Shown: positions 1 to 9,654, counted from the first letter of the stretch. The stretch: 64,000 nucleotides of DNA from Psychrobacter cibarius (GCA_030686115.1 CP131612.1:496001-560000), one strand, 5' to 3'. Program-made: numbers and translations. The notes: generated from the sequence alone by a model not told the origin.

Positions 1-616
1 GGTGAAGACAGTCGCTGATATCTATCAATTGCACAATCATCAAGACGAGCTGATTACGCTTGAGAAGCTGGGCGAAAAATCAGTACAAAACATCCTCAGC
101 GCTATCGAAGCCAGTAAGCATACGACACTCGCGCGCTTTATCTATGCGCTGGGTATTCGCGGTGTCGGTGAGACGACGGCGCAGAATTTGGCGCAGCAAT
201 TTGGCGACCTTGATAGCCTGATGGCTGCTGATATCGATAAGCTACTGCAAACGCCTGATGTCGGCGCGATCACTGCTGAGCTTGCTTATAAATTCTTCCG
301 CGCACCACACAATATCGAAGTCATTACTGCACTACGTGAAGCTGGCGTCCACTGGGATAAGGTTGAACAAGTCGCATCAGAAGGATTGCCGCTCGATGGG
401 CAAACGTGGGTCATCACCGGTGCGCTCGATAGCATGGCGCGTGATGAAGCCAAAGCCAAGCTGCAAGCACTAGGGGCAAAAGTCTCGGGGAGCATCTCAG
501 CAAAAACGACTGCGCTACTGGCAGGGGAAAAGGCTGGCTCGAAAATGGCAAAAGCGGAGAAACTAGGCGTCAAAATTGTGGCTGAGGAAGAGTTCTTGAC
601 GATGGTTAGAGAGTAG
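1..616 (+). CDS. ligA: NAD-dependent DNA ligase, C-terminal part (5' end outside window)
   Basis: Joins Okazaki fragments and seals nicks using NAD+. Only about the last 204 residues are in the window; the reading frame is open at the left edge, so the GTG at base 2 is an internal valine codon and not a start. The visible part has the helix-hairpin-helix region (LGIRGVGETTAQNLAQQFG) and then a C-terminal BRCT domain beginning near GQTWVITGAL and running to the stop. The adenylation lysine, OB fold and zinc finger lie upstream, outside the window. The stop is 3 bases before the next ATG. Domain order and sequence match the LigA family closely. Confidence 0.95.
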   Translation, partial: VKTVADIYQLHNHQDELITLEKLGEKSVQNILSAIEASKHTTLARFIYALGIRGVGETTAQNLAQQFGDLDSLMAADIDKLLQTPDVGAITAELAYKFFRAPHNIEVITALREAGVHWDKVEQVASEGLPLDGQTWVITGALDSMARDEAKAKLQALGAKVSGSISAKTTALLAGEKAGSKMAKAEKLGVKIVAEEEFLTMVRE

Positions 617-619
617 GGT

Positions 620-2719
620 ATGAATGCACATAATGTTAATTATGCACTAGAGATGGACGAAGCACGTTTTAACGAAATTTTAGAGAAACAATCGAGGGAT
701 ATGGAAATTGAGGAACTCCTTAAGGTTGTGCGTGAAAATCACAACAGTGAAGATTTTGCAAAGGCGCAACTGACCCTAGGCAAACTGTTACATGAAAATG
801 GTGATAATAAAGCTGCAATATCTGCATGGCGCAATATCAAACATTCAGACAATATAGAAACATATGCTAAAGCAAAAGGTAATATAGGTTTTGTTTTAAA
901 CAAAATAAATAGTAGTGAAGAAGCATTAAAAGTTTGGGAAAGTATTCAGCGTAATGAATATCCACCTGCATATGCTAAAGCACAACTTAGTATGGGATTT
1001 GTTTTAGAAAAACAAGATAATATTAAAGGAGCACTAGAGGCATGGCATCGTATTGAACGTTCTGATGATCCAGAATCGTATTCTACAGCAAGACTCAATA
1101 TTGGAATCTTGTTAGAAAGGATAGGTGATGCTATAGGAGCACTTGAGGCATGGCGTAATATTAGGATTTCTGATAATCAAAGAATATTTACAATTACGCA
1201 ATTCAATATTGGACTAGTGTTAAAAAAAATTAATAAAATAGAAGAAGCTTTATCTATATGGCATAACATTAAACGTTCTGATGATTCAAAATTTTATGCT
1301 AGTGCACAGCTTAATATCGGACTTATATTGAAAGACACAGAAAATGCTGATGGAGCCGTAAATGCATGGCGTAATATAGAGCGCTCTGATTATTTGAGTG
1401 TCTATTATGAAGCACAGTTTAATATAGGAAAAATTTTAATCAGTGTAAACTGTAAAAAAAGCATTCTTGAAGCTAAAAAATATTTTACTCTTGCAAGCGA
1501 ATCCTTTACTTATGAGTCATATTGTTATGCGAAAATATGCGATCTCTTAAGTCAAGATATTACTAGAAATATTGGAGAGAAATATCTAAATATATTTGAA
1601 AAAACTCTAAAAACAGTAAATGTCTTAAAGATAAAGTTTACGCAATCAAATGAAAAAGGGCGAAGTTTTGAAAGAAAGTTAGCTCATTATACGAGTACTG
1701 ACGTAGCTGATATATTGTTAAATAAAAACAATAAAAAAAATATAGCTGGAAGTTTACGTCTTAATACTATTAGTAATATGAATGATCCTAGTGAAGGTCG
1801 GTTACTTGAAGTATTTTTAAATGATCAGAAGGATATGATTTATAGTGCTCTAGATTTTGATGAGAGACTCCATGCTTTCTTCAGTTGTTTTACTTTCAAT
1901 CACGATAGTCTAAATCAATTTCGACTTTATGGAAAAAAAGATTATAAGGAAGCATCAGGAGTTAGTTTGGTATTTGATCAAAATTTCTTTCAGAGCATCT
2001 CATTAGGAGGTCTGTCATTCCTATCTGTTGATTCAGATTCTAAAAAGTGGATAGCAGAAAATACTAATCCTGAATTGATTGATGAGTATTTTGTTAGTAA
2101 AGAACAATTTAATAATAGAATACTTAACAAAAAACCAGTGATGCGTTGTGTTTATATAGACCCCGAAAGTGGCTACATTCAATTGGCGCAACGTAATAGA
2201 CTTACCTTTTATCGAGAGTTTGGTAATGAAAAAACCATAATAAATAGAAGCGGTTGTAAATTAGAAAAAAGTCTCGCAGATGAGAGTTGGGAGAAATATA
2301 CACTCAAAATTAAACGAAAAACTCAAGTTTTTACTAATTTATTTGCAAGTTTGAAATGTGATTATAAAGACTTGATGAATGAAAAGTCCAAGTTGGAAGT
2401 CAAAAATTTAGAAGCTTTGAAAAACTATGAGACGCTGCTAGACGAAATCGTTTTACCTTTAAAGTATCTTATAAAGCATTCCGCTTTTCAAGAGGAACAA
2501 GAATGCCGCATGGTGTATATCACTTCGCTTAAGGACCCTAACGTTAAAATGGATTTTGGCAAATTTCTATATGTTGAATATGAAGCAGACGTCAAAGCTC
2601 ATCTTGATAAAGTTTATATTGGCCCAGCAGCTACCCAGTATCAGCCTTATTTAGCAAAACTACTTTGTGATAGTGATGCTAAAATAGAGCTTTCAAACAA
2701 CCCATATCGTCAGACTTAA
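620..2719 (+). CDS. TPR-like repeat protein with C-terminal DUF2971-like domain, function unknown
   Basis: 699 residues, no signal peptide or membrane segment, so probably cytoplasmic. Residues 47-298 are seven consecutive 36-residue helical repeats of TPR/Sel1 type with the pattern A-x-(A/F)-x-x-(N/L)-(I/M)-G near the start and A-W-x-x-I-x-R-S-D near the end; the last copy is degenerate. Residues about 355-690 resemble the DUF2971 family: a HYTS start, TISNMNDPSEG, FFSCFTFNHDSLNQFRLYG, GVSLVF, and late FQEEQECRMVYI. The ATG is 3 bases after the ligA stop. The gene is clearly more AT-rich (many AAT, ATA, TTA codons) than its neighbours, which suggests acquisition by transfer. DUF2971 proteins have no agreed biochemical role; a defence or stress role is only a guess. 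Confidence 0.8.
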   Translation: MNAHNVNYALEMDEARFNEILEKQSRDMEIEELLKVVRENHNSEDFAKAQLTLGKLLHENGDNKAAISAWRNIKHSDNIETYAKAKGNIGFVLNKINSSEEALKVWESIQRNEYPPAYAKAQLSMGFVLEKQDNIKGALEAWHRIERSDDPESYSTARLNIGILLERIGDAIGALEAWRNIRISDNQRIFTITQFNIGLVLKKINKIEEALSIWHNIKRSDDSKFYASAQLNIGLILKDTENADGAVNAWRNIERSDYLSVYYEAQFNIGKILISVNCKKSILEAKKYFTLASESFTYESYCYAKICDLLSQDITRNIGEKYLNIFEKTLKTVNVLKIKFTQSNEKGRSFERKLAHYTSTDVADILLNKNNKKNIAGSLRLNTISNMNDPSEGRLLEVFLNDQKDMIYSALDFDERLHAFFSCFTFNHDSLNQFRLYGKKDYKEASGVSLVFDQNFFQSISLGGLSFLSVDSDSKKWIAENTNPELIDEYFVSKEQFNNRILNKKPVMRCVYIDPESGYIQLAQRNRLTFYREFGNEKTIINRSGCKLEKSLADESWEKYTLKIKRKTQVFTNLFASLKCDYKDLMNEKSKLEVKNLEALKNYETLLDEIVLPLKYLIKHSAFQEEQECRMVYITSLKDPNVKMDFGKFLYVEYEADVKAHLDKVYIGPAATQYQPYLAKLLCDSDAKIELSNNPYRQT
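758..1513 (+). repeat. Seven in-frame 108-bp repeats encoding 36-residue TPR-like units
   Basis: Seven exact-length units of 36 codons, residues 47-82, 83-118, 119-154, 155-190, 191-226, 227-262 and 263-298 of the TPR-DUF2971 protein. Each of the first six has a conserved tryptophan at unit position 24 followed by an I-x-(R/H)-x motif. The DNA copies have diverged, so this is an old amplification and not a recent tandem array. Confidence 0.85.
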
Positions 2720-2727
2720 TTTTCTTA

Positions 2728-2762
2728 GTAGCGTGTGTTATGTAAATCAAAACACACGCTAC
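2728..2762. terminator. Perfect 12-bp inverted repeat after the TPR-DUF2971 gene
   Basis: GTAGCGTGTGTT and its exact reverse complement AACACACGCTAC are separated by 11 bases. It lies 8 bases past the stop of the TPR gene and 8 bases before the end of the convergent lipoprotein gene. There is no long T tract on either side, so it may be a weak bidirectional terminator, or a boundary mark of the acquired gene. Confidence 0.55.
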
Positions 2763-2770
2763 CAATTTCT

Positions 2771-3307
2771 CTACTCCACCATTTCCCCATGCCCCTTCAC
2801 ATCACTTTTTTTACCATCTGGTTTAATCTCAATCGGTAATACCAATCCTTTCGCAAAGTCATCAGACAGCACGTAATCATAGCTACTGGCAGCGATATCA
2901 GGCGTAGTATGAATAATGAGTTTCATCTCATTGCCATCGGTTAGCTCATGCGAGACATAGCTTTCACTCAGCTGATCCAAGGCTTTCGATAGTGCCTCAT
3001 TACTTGCCATGCTTACCGTTAGATTATGCTGAGCCGTCGCATTATCTACCTTGAAATACTCTGCGTAGTCGCGCACATTTTGGCTATCGAGCGCAAACGG
3101 ATATTGATAATTGGCAGGGTCAGCGGGCTTTTCACCGCTCGCCATGACTGACCAGTCGATAGTCTTAGTGGCTGTCGTTGAGGAGTCTGCGGTCGCCACT
3201 GCTGGCTCAGAAGCTTGAGCGGCAGTTTCAGCATTGTTGTCGCAGCCTGCTAGTGCCCACATGCTGGCAGTAGCGATGATTATCATATTCATTAGGCGCT
3301 TAGCCAT
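2771..3307 (-). CDS. Predicted lipoprotein, function unknown
   Basis: 178 residues from the chosen ATG at 3307, which is preceded by AAGGA with about 7 bases of spacing; an in-frame ATG at 3340 is less well placed. The N-terminus MAKRLMNMIIIATASMWALAGCDNN is a lipoprotein signal peptide with lipobox LAGC, so the protein is predicted to be lipid-anchored. A Thr/Ser/Ala linker follows, then a soluble domain of about 130 residues that I do not recognise. It contains the phrases ALDSQNVRDYAEYF and SYVSHELTDGNEMKLIIHTT and ends in a charged tail. It is convergent with the TPR gene and separated from the next lipoprotein gene by a stem-loop. Confidence 0.75.
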   Translation of the reverse strand: MAKRLMNMIIIATASMWALAGCDNNAETAAQASEPAVATADSSTTATKTIDWSVMASGEKPADPANYQYPFALDSQNVRDYAEYFKVDNATAQHNLTVSMASNEALSKALDQLSESYVSHELTDGNEMKLIIHTTPDIAASSYDYVLSDDFAKGLVLPIEIKPDGKKSDVKGHGEMVE

Positions 3308-3494
3308 CGACGTATCCTTAGTATTATTAATCATAAACAATATCCTATCAGCGCTATTTTGACAGGTTTCTTGCTGCTTCTCTAGACAAAAGCAGCAAAC
3401 CGTTCATTCTAACCAATGCTTAACCTGAATCTATGGTTTTGATGTCAGTTTTTATACAGGTATTCAGCGCCATTATTGTTCAATCAAAACGCAA

Positions 3495-3524
3495 AAAAAC
3501 AGCCATCTTATAATGACTGTTTTT
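3495..3524 (-). terminator. Stem-loop terminator between two lipoprotein genes
   Basis: AAAAACAGCCAT pairs with ATGACTGTTTTT across a 6-base loop with one C-A mismatch. Read on the minus strand it ends in a run of seven T, so it should terminate the upstream lipoprotein gene (3574-3987). Confidence 0.7.
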
Positions 3525-3573
3525 TATAAGTAGCTAGTTTTTTACAACTGGCAGACTGTTTATAGCTAGCTAA

Positions 3574-3987
3574 TTAGATTTGGCAGTTTACTTGATATTC
3601 TTTACCGTTTGCCCATTTGATGGCAAAAATACCTTTGTCGCCTTTCATGTGCCATGCATAGACAGCTTCTGGGTTTGACTCATTAACGTAGCTTGCGGTA
3701 TCACCTTGCACATCACCATTTAAGATGATTGGTTGCTCAGCCCATTTTACTTTAGGCAAGGTCGCATTGAGCATCACTTGTTTTTTGTTGATAGATTGTT
3801 TAGCCATGATGGTGCTGTCGTCAGTACAGGTATAAGGTGCTGGTGCCATACGATCATAAGCGGCATCGGTGACGCTTTCTGATGCAGGCGTGTTTGATGC
3901 ATTTGGCGTAGTAGGAGCCGTGGTTGCACAAGCACTTAATAGGGCAAGGGTAGGTAGGGCAACAGCAACTTTAGTTAGGGTGTTCAT
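3574..3987 (-). CDS. Predicted lipoprotein, possibly MliC-like lysozyme inhibitor
   Basis: 137 residues from ATG at 3987, which has GGAG about 6 bases upstream; the longer frame from 4014 lacks this. The signal peptide MNTLTKVAVALPTLALLSAC has lipobox LSAC. After a Thr/Pro/Ala linker the small domain has YTCTDDSTIMAKQ near its start, AVYAWHMKGDKGIFAIKW, then GKEYQVNC at the end. The two cysteines and the closing W-x-x-GK-x-Y-x-x-x-C pattern recall the MliC/PliC family of periplasmic C-type lysozyme inhibitors. The resemblance is suggestive only, so the function is a tentative inference. Confidence 0.65.
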   Translation of the reverse strand: MNTLTKVAVALPTLALLSACATTAPTTPNASNTPASESVTDAAYDRMAPAPYTCTDDSTIMAKQSINKKQVMLNATLPKVKWAEQPIILNGDVQGDTASYVNESNPEAVYAWHMKGDKGIFAIKWANGKEYQVNCQI

Positions 3988-4323
3988 GGCATTCTCCAAA
4001 GATATAAAAATCATAATGTATTTATTTTTAATAATGCGTTAAGCATATAGCGCATATGGTAACGAAAACAGCGCTTGAAGAATGTTAGAAATTGTTTGTT
4101 ACGTGTTCATTAAGTTACTTAATCACTGACTAATGTAACGCATCATTTGGTGCGTTTTGGTCGGTATTTGAGCTTTGATTATGAATTTATTAAAAATAAG
4201 CCGCTTCAAAGGAAAAAAGCGCCTATCGATCTTTTGACCGATAGACGCTTTTTTGATGAGCTTAAATAAGTGTTCGTCACTCATTTAAGCATCTGTATTT
4301 AGCAATAAGATACAGGGCTTTAA
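3988..4323. other. Intergenic stretch with two hairpins downstream of the radical SAM gene
   Basis: No gene seen. It holds the promoter side of the minus-strand lipoprotein gene, the terminator at 4217-4251, and a second hairpin at 4260-4290 (13-bp arms, one mismatch, 5-base loop, no T tract). Confidence 0.6.
4217..4251 (-). terminator. Terminator of the YgiQ-type gene
   Basis: AAGCGCCTATCGATC pairs with GACCGATAGACGCTT (two mismatches, short T loop). On the minus strand it runs into about six T, as expected after the gene ending at 4324. Confidence 0.75.
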
Positions 4324-6783
4324 CTACTTGGTTTTACGCGGTGGCAAACCAGTATGCTGGGTTTGGAAATTGCCTTTGCTCACGCGCTTTTTGGTGTTTT
4401 TGCTGACCGTGTTTTGACCCGCAGCGCCTTTAGCCGATGCGCCATTGATTGACGAATTATTATTACGCTTCACCGAATCATTACCGAGGCGGCTGTTCTT
4501 TTTACGCGCTGATTGGTAGCTGTCTTGTGCCGCATCGCGCCCTTCTAAACTGGCGTTGAACGGCGGGATTAAGCAGCCACGGTTTTTACCAATCAAATCA
4601 CCACGACCCATGTCTTGCAGAGCTTTACGCAATAATACCCAGTTTTTTGGATCGTGATAACGTAAGAACGCTTTATGCAATTTGCGCTGCTTACCAGATT
4701 TGACGATATCCATGTCACCTTCATCACGGCTGATCTTATGCAGTGGATCTTTGTGCGTATGGTACATGGTGGTCGCTGTCGCCATTGGGCTTGGATAAAA
4801 TGCTTGTACTTGGTCAGCGCGGTAGCCATGGCTTTTTAGCCATAGCGCAAGGTTCATCATATCCTCATCTTTCGTGCCCGGATGCGCGGCGATAAAGTAA
4901 GGAATCAGATATTGCTCTTTGCCCGCTTCTTGGCTGTACTGCTCAAACATGGCTTTGAATTTATCATAGCTGCCCATGCCCGGCTTCATCATTTTAGATA
5001 AGACGTTTTCTTCTGAATGCTCAGGCGCAATTTTTAGATAACCGCCGACATGATGGCTGACCAATTCTTTGACGTATTCTGGATCTTTTACCGCCAAGTC
5101 ATAACGTAAGCCAGAGGCGATAAGAATCTTTTTCACGCCTTTGATATCACGTGCTTTGCGATACAGCTTGGTCAAATTACTGTGATCGGTAATTAGGTTT
5201 TCGCAGACGTCAGGATAGACACAAGATGGCTTACGGCAGTTCTTTTCAATGGTCTCGTCTTTACAGCTCAGACGATACATATTGGCCGTTGGCCCGCCAA
5301 GGTCAGAGATAACGCCAGTGTAGTTAGGTGCGGTATCACGAATGGCTTCGACTTCTCGTAGGATAGATTCTTCCGAGCGGTTTTGGATAATGCGTCCTTC
5401 GTGCTCAGTGATCGAGCAAAAAGTACAACCACCAAAACAGCCGCGCATGATATTGACAGAGAATTTAATCATGTCATAAGCAGGGATGCGTGCATCGCCA
5501 TAGCTTGGATGCGGCAAACGTGCGTACGGCAAGTCAAACACGTAATCCATCTCTTCAGTCGAGAGCGGAATCGGTGGCGGATTTAGCCAGACATCGATGG
5601 AGGTGTGCGAATTACCAGCGCCACTACTATGACGTTGCACAAGCGCGCGGGCATTACCTGGATTGGTCTCAAGATGTAAGATACGGCTGGCATGAGCATA
5701 TAACACAGGGTCAGATTTGACGTGCTCATAATCAGGCAGACGAATGACCGTCTTTTCACGTGGCGGCATTTTTATTTTATGCTTACGCGCCGTCATTGGC
5801 TTGTCAAAACCACGCATTTGCACCACTTGCGTTTCTTCGTCAACTTGCTCAGCATTTAGAATTTTATTCGCAACTGGTTCAGAAACAAAGCCCGGATACT
5901 GTGAAGCCATTCCTGAGAGCGCTTGCCCAACCGGTGAATCGCTGGGTTTGTCTTGCTCGATTGAGCATTGATCCACGTCTTCGGTCATCACATACGGATT
6001 GATAATCGGGTCAACACGGCCAACGGTATCGACGTCATTACTAGCAACTTCAGTCATATCGTCTTGCCAATGGCGGCGCGTTGGTGTCAACAGATATGAG
6101 GTACCGCGCAATTTGCTCATTTGCTCAAAGCTATAGCCTTTAGACAGACCATGTACCACATCGACGATGGCGCGCTCAGCATTGCCATACAATAAAACAT
6201 CGGCACGGGCATCCATCAAAATACTGCGGCGGACTTTATCCGACCAGTAATCATAATGCGCGATACGGCGTAGACTGCCTTCGATACCGCCTAAGATAAT
6301 TGGCACATCAGGATAAGCTTCGCGGCAGCGCTGGCTATAGACGATAGCGGCGCGGTCAGGGCGTTTATTTGCCACGTTGCCCGGCGAGTACGCATCATCG
6401 CTACGAATCTTGCGATCGGCGGTATAACGGTTGATCATGCTGTCCATGTTGCCTGCGGTCACGCCGTAAGCATAGACAGGTTTGCCCAATTCCATAAAGG
6501 CATCTTTGCTCTTCCAATCTGGCTGAGCAATGATACCCACACGAAAGCCTTGTGACTCTAGTAGACGACCGATAATCGCCATACCAAAGCTTGGATGATC
6601 GACATACGCATCGCCTGAAATGATGATGACATCACAGGCATCCCAGCCCAAATCGTCCATTTCTTTGCGGCTCATAGGCAAATAAGGCGCAGGTTCGTAA
6701 CAGCTTGCCCAATGTTTGTCGTAGTCGTAAAGTGGTTTGGTGCCTTGTTTAAAGGCGGTGTGGGCGATGGTATCGGCAGACAT
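4324..6783 (-). CDS. YgiQ family radical SAM protein
   Basis: 819 residues, soluble. The N-terminal half has the family's cobalamin-binding-like region ([36 protein letters not shown]). The centre holds the radical SAM cluster motif C-F-G-G-C-T-F-C within [18 protein letters not shown], which binds a 4Fe-4S cluster and S-adenosylmethionine. A cysteine-rich patch ([12 protein letters not shown]) follows. The C-terminal 80 residues are basic and low-complexity, a tail that looks lineage-specific. Members of this UPF0313 family have no agreed substrate. The start at 6783 gives full family length. The gene is monocistronic, flanked by its own terminator and a hairpin upstream. Confidence 0.9.
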   Translation of the reverse strand: MSADTIAHTAFKQGTKPLYDYDKHWASCYEPAPYLPMSRKEMDDLGWDACDVIIISGDAYVDHPSFGMAIIGRLLESQGFRVGIIAQPDWKSKDAFMELGKPVYAYGVTAGNMDSMINRYTADRKIRSDDAYSPGNVANKRPDRAAIVYSQRCREAYPDVPIILGGIEGSLRRIAHYDYWSDKVRRSILMDARADVLLYGNAERAIVDVVHGLSKGYSFEQMSKLRGTSYLLTPTRRHWQDDMTEVASNDVDTVGRVDPIINPYVMTEDVDQCSIEQDKPSDSPVGQALSGMASQYPGFVSEPVANKILNAEQVDEETQVVQMRGFDKPMTARKHKIKMPPREKTVIRLPDYEHVKSDPVLYAHASRILHLETNPGNARALVQRHSSGAGNSHTSIDVWLNPPPIPLSTEEMDYVFDLPYARLPHPSYGDARIPAYDMIKFSVNIMRGCFGGCTFCSITEHEGRIIQNRSEESILREVEAIRDTAPNYTGVISDLGGPTANMYRLSCKDETIEKNCRKPSCVYPDVCENLITDHSNLTKLYRKARDIKGVKKILIASGLRYDLAVKDPEYVKELVSHHVGGYLKIAPEHSEENVLSKMMKPGMGSYDKFKAMFEQYSQEAGKEQYLIPYFIAAHPGTKDEDMMNLALWLKSHGYRADQVQAFYPSPMATATTMYHTHKDPLHKISRDEGDMDIVKSGKQRKLHKAFLRYHDPKNWVLLRKALQDMGRGDLIGKNRGCLIPPFNASLEGRDAAQDSYQSARKKNSRLGNDSVKRNNNSSINGASAKGAAGQNTVSKNTKKRVSKGNFQTQHTGLPPRKTK

Positions 6784-6820
6784 GAGCGGACCTGTTAATT
6801 AGAAAAATGGCACTAAAAAA

Positions 6821-6850
6821 AGCCGTTATTCATTAAAAATATTAACGGCT
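6821..6850 (-). terminator. Hairpin terminator between lipoprotein and YgiQ-type genes
   Basis: AGCCGTTA pairs with TAACGGCT over a 14-base loop; on the minus strand six T follow. It lies about 150 bases past the stop of the lipoprotein gene at 7001 and 38 bases before the ygiQ-like start, so it could also act as a leader attenuator. Confidence 0.6.
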
Positions 6851-7000
6851 CATTTAAAAGTGCTCATTTTAACATGAATTGTCTTCATGATGTCATAAAC
6901 GATTAGCGATAAGTTATTGATAGTTTAAGTAATCTATGAATAAAAAGGCTTGTAGAAACTAAGCGCATCTTTATTCCAAATCATCGTTTATAGTAAGGAT

Positions 7001-7759
7001 TTACTGCTCTAATAATTGAAATGGGAAAGTAACTACGTCAAAAGCTAACGCAAAGGGCAATAAAACCAGCTTCTGAGCTGTATTGGCGCCACTACGAGAC
7101 ACTTGATTTTGCTGACTTTGGGTATAAAAGCTCACCGTATAAGGCTTAGTTAAAGGGCGATAATTGGATTGGATTAAGCTGAGATTACTCACTTGCGGAT
7201 AAATAGCGCCTTTGACAGGAACGCTAAAGCAAAAGCGCTGAGCATTGATACGCTGGTCACTGGCTGAGGTACATTCTTTGCCGTTGTTTTGCAAAAAGAA
7301 CTGATAGTCAGAACGTTTAAATTCATCTTTTAGTTTGGCATAAGACAGCTTCATTTCACCCTGAAAGTAGCCATCGTTATTGGGCACATAAAAATTCATC
7401 TCATTATCGACTTGGATATTTTTTGGCGTCAAATTGGTCAGTAAATTCACCATCTCTGTCCCACCTTGGGTCAGCACGTAGCTGTTTTTTTCACCGACGA
7501 TCACCATGGTCGCATTTGGCATTTTGGGTAATGCTTGTGCAGGGCGACCAAAGGCCACGATTTGATCTTCTGACAACACACTTTTAGTTGTCGTTGTGCT
7601 GACTCGATTGTCACTGTCTAATAATGAGCTAGTGGCACAGCCTGAGCTGGCGAGCAATGCCGCAAGGGACGCACTGGCCATCACTGTTTTAAAGCTTAAT
7701 CCTTTTAGTACTGGATTATTACTTTCTTCTTTTCTAATGGTACGGGTGTTTTTAGTCAT
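7001..7759 (-). CDS. Predicted lipoprotein, function unknown
   Basis: 252 residues from ATG at 7759, which has AAGGA about 9 bases upstream; a longer frame to 7822 adds an unlikely tail. The N-terminus has basic residues, then SFKTVMASASLAALLASSGC, a signal peptide with lipobox SSGC. The mature domain (residues about 60-250) is unrecognised; it includes FYVPNNDGYFQGEMKLSY, two cysteines in GKECTSASDQRINAQRFC, and a C-terminal hydrophobic stretch LVLLPFALAFDVVTFPFQLL. That last stretch resembles the short YceK-type lipoprotein endings seen in Acinetobacter and Psychrobacter, but no function follows. Confidence 0.7.
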   Translation of the reverse strand: MTKNTRTIRKEESNNPVLKGLSFKTVMASASLAALLASSGCATSSLLDSDNRVSTTTTKSVLSEDQIVAFGRPAQALPKMPNATMVIVGEKNSYVLTQGGTEMVNLLTNLTPKNIQVDNEMNFYVPNNDGYFQGEMKLSYAKLKDEFKRSDYQFFLQNNGKECTSASDQRINAQRFCFSVPVKGAIYPQVSNLSLIQSNYRPLTKPYTVSFYTQSQQNQVSRSGANTAQKLVLLPFALAFDVVTFPFQLLEQ

Positions 7760-7901
7760 GGTAAGGCTTCCTTGTCTACTAGGCAATGGACTACTGGTGC
7801 GGCATCTATTATTTACTGCCAAACTTTCGTTGATATCGTACCTTGTTTGACCGCGACTTATCTACTTTTAATTAAACAGCCAAGCAGTTTTTATAACTAA
7901 A

Positions 7902-8369
7902 TTAATCGAGCAAAATCTTTGTCCCACTTTTAGTAAAGTTCATCACAAATTGGCTTTTAAAGTTGCGCACATTATTCTCATAGGTGAGCAAACCAGTCGT
8001 GAATCGATGGTAATCACTCATATTTTTGGCATTGACCATCAACATAAAATCCGCATCACCTGACACCTCATAACAGCTCATCACTTGTGGCTGTGTATTC
8101 ATCAAGCGCTCAAACCGATGTTGCATTGAGGTATTTGAGCGCGCCATCTCTATCATTACCACAGCAGTGAGTTCGTAACCCACCTTATTTGGGTCCACGA
8201 TAGCGACTTGCTTGGTAATGATGCCATTGCTAATTAATGCTTGAATACGGCGCTGGGCAGTAGCGATAGACACATGCACTTGTTCTGCCACGGTTTTTAA
8301 TGGCATGGTCGCATCGTCCTGTAATAAATTTAAAATCGCTTTATCGATATCATCTAAAACTTGGCTCAT
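7902..8369 (-). CDS. Lrp/AsnC family transcriptional regulator
   Basis: 155 residues, the usual Lrp size, from ATG at 8369 (an upstream in-frame ATG at 8426 would add 19 untypical residues). The N-terminal helix-turn-helix covers LDDIDKAILNLLQDDATMPLKTVAEQVHVSIATAQRRIQAL in pieces, followed by the RAM ligand-binding domain (GYELTAVVMIEMA, YEVSGDADFMLMV, FVMNFTK). Lrp-type proteins sense amino acids or related molecules and often control a divergent transporter. Here the divergent gene is a RarD/EamA exporter with a 260-base AT-rich shared region between starts, so control of that exporter is a reasonable inference. Confidence 0.92.
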   Translation of the reverse strand: MSQVLDDIDKAILNLLQDDATMPLKTVAEQVHVSIATAQRRIQALISNGIITKQVAIVDPNKVGYELTAVVMIEMARSNTSMQHRFERLMNTQPQVMSCYEVSGDADFMLMVNAKNMSDYHRFTTGLLTYENNVRNFKSQFVMNFTKSGTKILLD

Positions 8370-8631
8370 GGTGTTCTCTCTTTTAGAAAGCGTTTCATTC
8401 ACTGGATTTTTTACAATTATTATCACTATAAATCAAAATATAAGAAAATATTTATTTTCAAAGGCTATAAAAGATAAATTTATTCATAAATAAATTTTTA
8501 TAGCAATAATATCTCAGCGACACTCAGTAAAATAGGTGCTATTAATCAAGGTCTAACAATTAAAACCTAGCCATAACAAATAAAAGCTCACAGCTGGTTT
8601 TCTAAAATCTATTTAAACTTACGGTGTCTTT

Positions 8632-9654
8632 ATGTCTATCTCAATGCTTTCTACTGTATTTGCAACTACGCTCGCAACGACTGTCTCACGCTTGCCATTG
8701 CCAGCGATTTGGACGGCGGGTAGCGCACAGCAACGCACATTAATTTTGGGCATCATACTAGCAATCTTGTCGAACCTTTTATTTGGCGTGCTGTATGCTT
8801 ACAGCAGCTTTTTGGCGCCGTTATCAGGTACGCAAGTTTTTATCTGGCGGATGCTGGCAATGTGGGCGGCATTGATATGCTATCTACTGGTTAGTGGACG
8901 TTTAGGCTTGCATGTCAATAAAATAAAAAATCTAGTATCAATTAAACAGTGGGCGTGGTTACTATTGCCGACACCGATATTCTTAAGCCAATTTTGGTTA
9001 TTTATGTGGGCACCGGTCAATGGGCAGGGCGTACAAACCGCGATGGGGTATTTTTTATTTCCGCTGATGATGGTTATATTTGGTTGCGTGCTATTTGGTG
9101 AAAAATTAAGCCGTTTGCAATGGTTGGCGGTTGCATTTGCTGCATTAGGAGTCGGCAGTGAAATTATCCGTACGCAAAGTGTCTCTTGGGCAACGCTTTG
9201 GGTCTGCGGCACGTATCCGCTGTATTATATTTTGCGTCGTCTGCAAGGGATTGGCGCGGTGACTGGATTATTGGTTGATTTAACGATATTCGCACCATTT
9301 GCTGTGGCTTATTTGTTTTTATTCGCACCGAGCAGTTTAAGCTTAGTGAGCGGTTCTGGCTTTTTTATCCTGATGCTGGCGGGACTTGGTGTCATGAGCG
9401 TGTTGGCCATGAAAACCAATGTGGATGCCAGCCAAATGCTGCCAGTAAATGTCTATGGCATGATGAGCTATTTAGAGCCTGCATTATTATTTATCTTAGC
9501 TGTAACTGTACTGGGCAATCCGTTTGAATCAGCGATGATTTATAGCTATGGTTTGATTTGGCTCGGTATTGTCTGTCTGATTATGCACGGTATACGTCAA
9601 TTACGCAGTGCTCATAAACAATCGCAAACGACAAAGATTGCGCCAGTTGTTTGA
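8632..9654 (+). CDS. RarD-like EamA/DMT family permease
   Basis: 340 residues with about ten hydrophobic segments, an inner-membrane drug/metabolite transporter. The sequence follows RarD in order: NLLFGVLYAYSSFLAPLSG, a TM with SQFWLFMWAPVNGQGVQTAMGYF, the EamA signature region FGEKLSRLQWLAVAFAALGV, then PLYYILRRL. The N-terminus is about 35 residues longer than typical RarD, so a later start (for example near residues 30-40) is possible. RarD substrates are not firmly known. The gene is divergent from an Lrp-type regulator and ends at a strong bidirectional terminator shared with smpB. Confidence 0.85.
   Translation: MSISMLSTVFATTLATTVSRLPLPAIWTAGSAQQRTLILGIILAILSNLLFGVLYAYSSFLAPLSGTQVFIWRMLAMWAALICYLLVSGRLGLHVNKIKNLVSIKQWAWLLLPTPIFLSQFWLFMWAPVNGQGVQTAMGYFLFPLMMVIFGCVLFGEKLSRLQWLAVAFAALGVGSEIIRTQSVSWATLWVCGTYPLYYILRRLQGIGAVTGLLVDLTIFAPFAVAYLFLFAPSSLSLVSGSGFFILMLAGLGVMSVLAMKTNVDASQMLPVNVYGMMSYLEPALLFILAVTVLGNPFESAMIYSYGLIWLGIVCLIMHGIRQLRSAHKQSQTTKIAPVV

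Noticed and set aside
5383..6002. Several plus-strand open frames across the YgiQ-type gene
   Set aside because: They are shadows of the long minus-strand radical SAM gene and have no family resemblance or ribosome sites.
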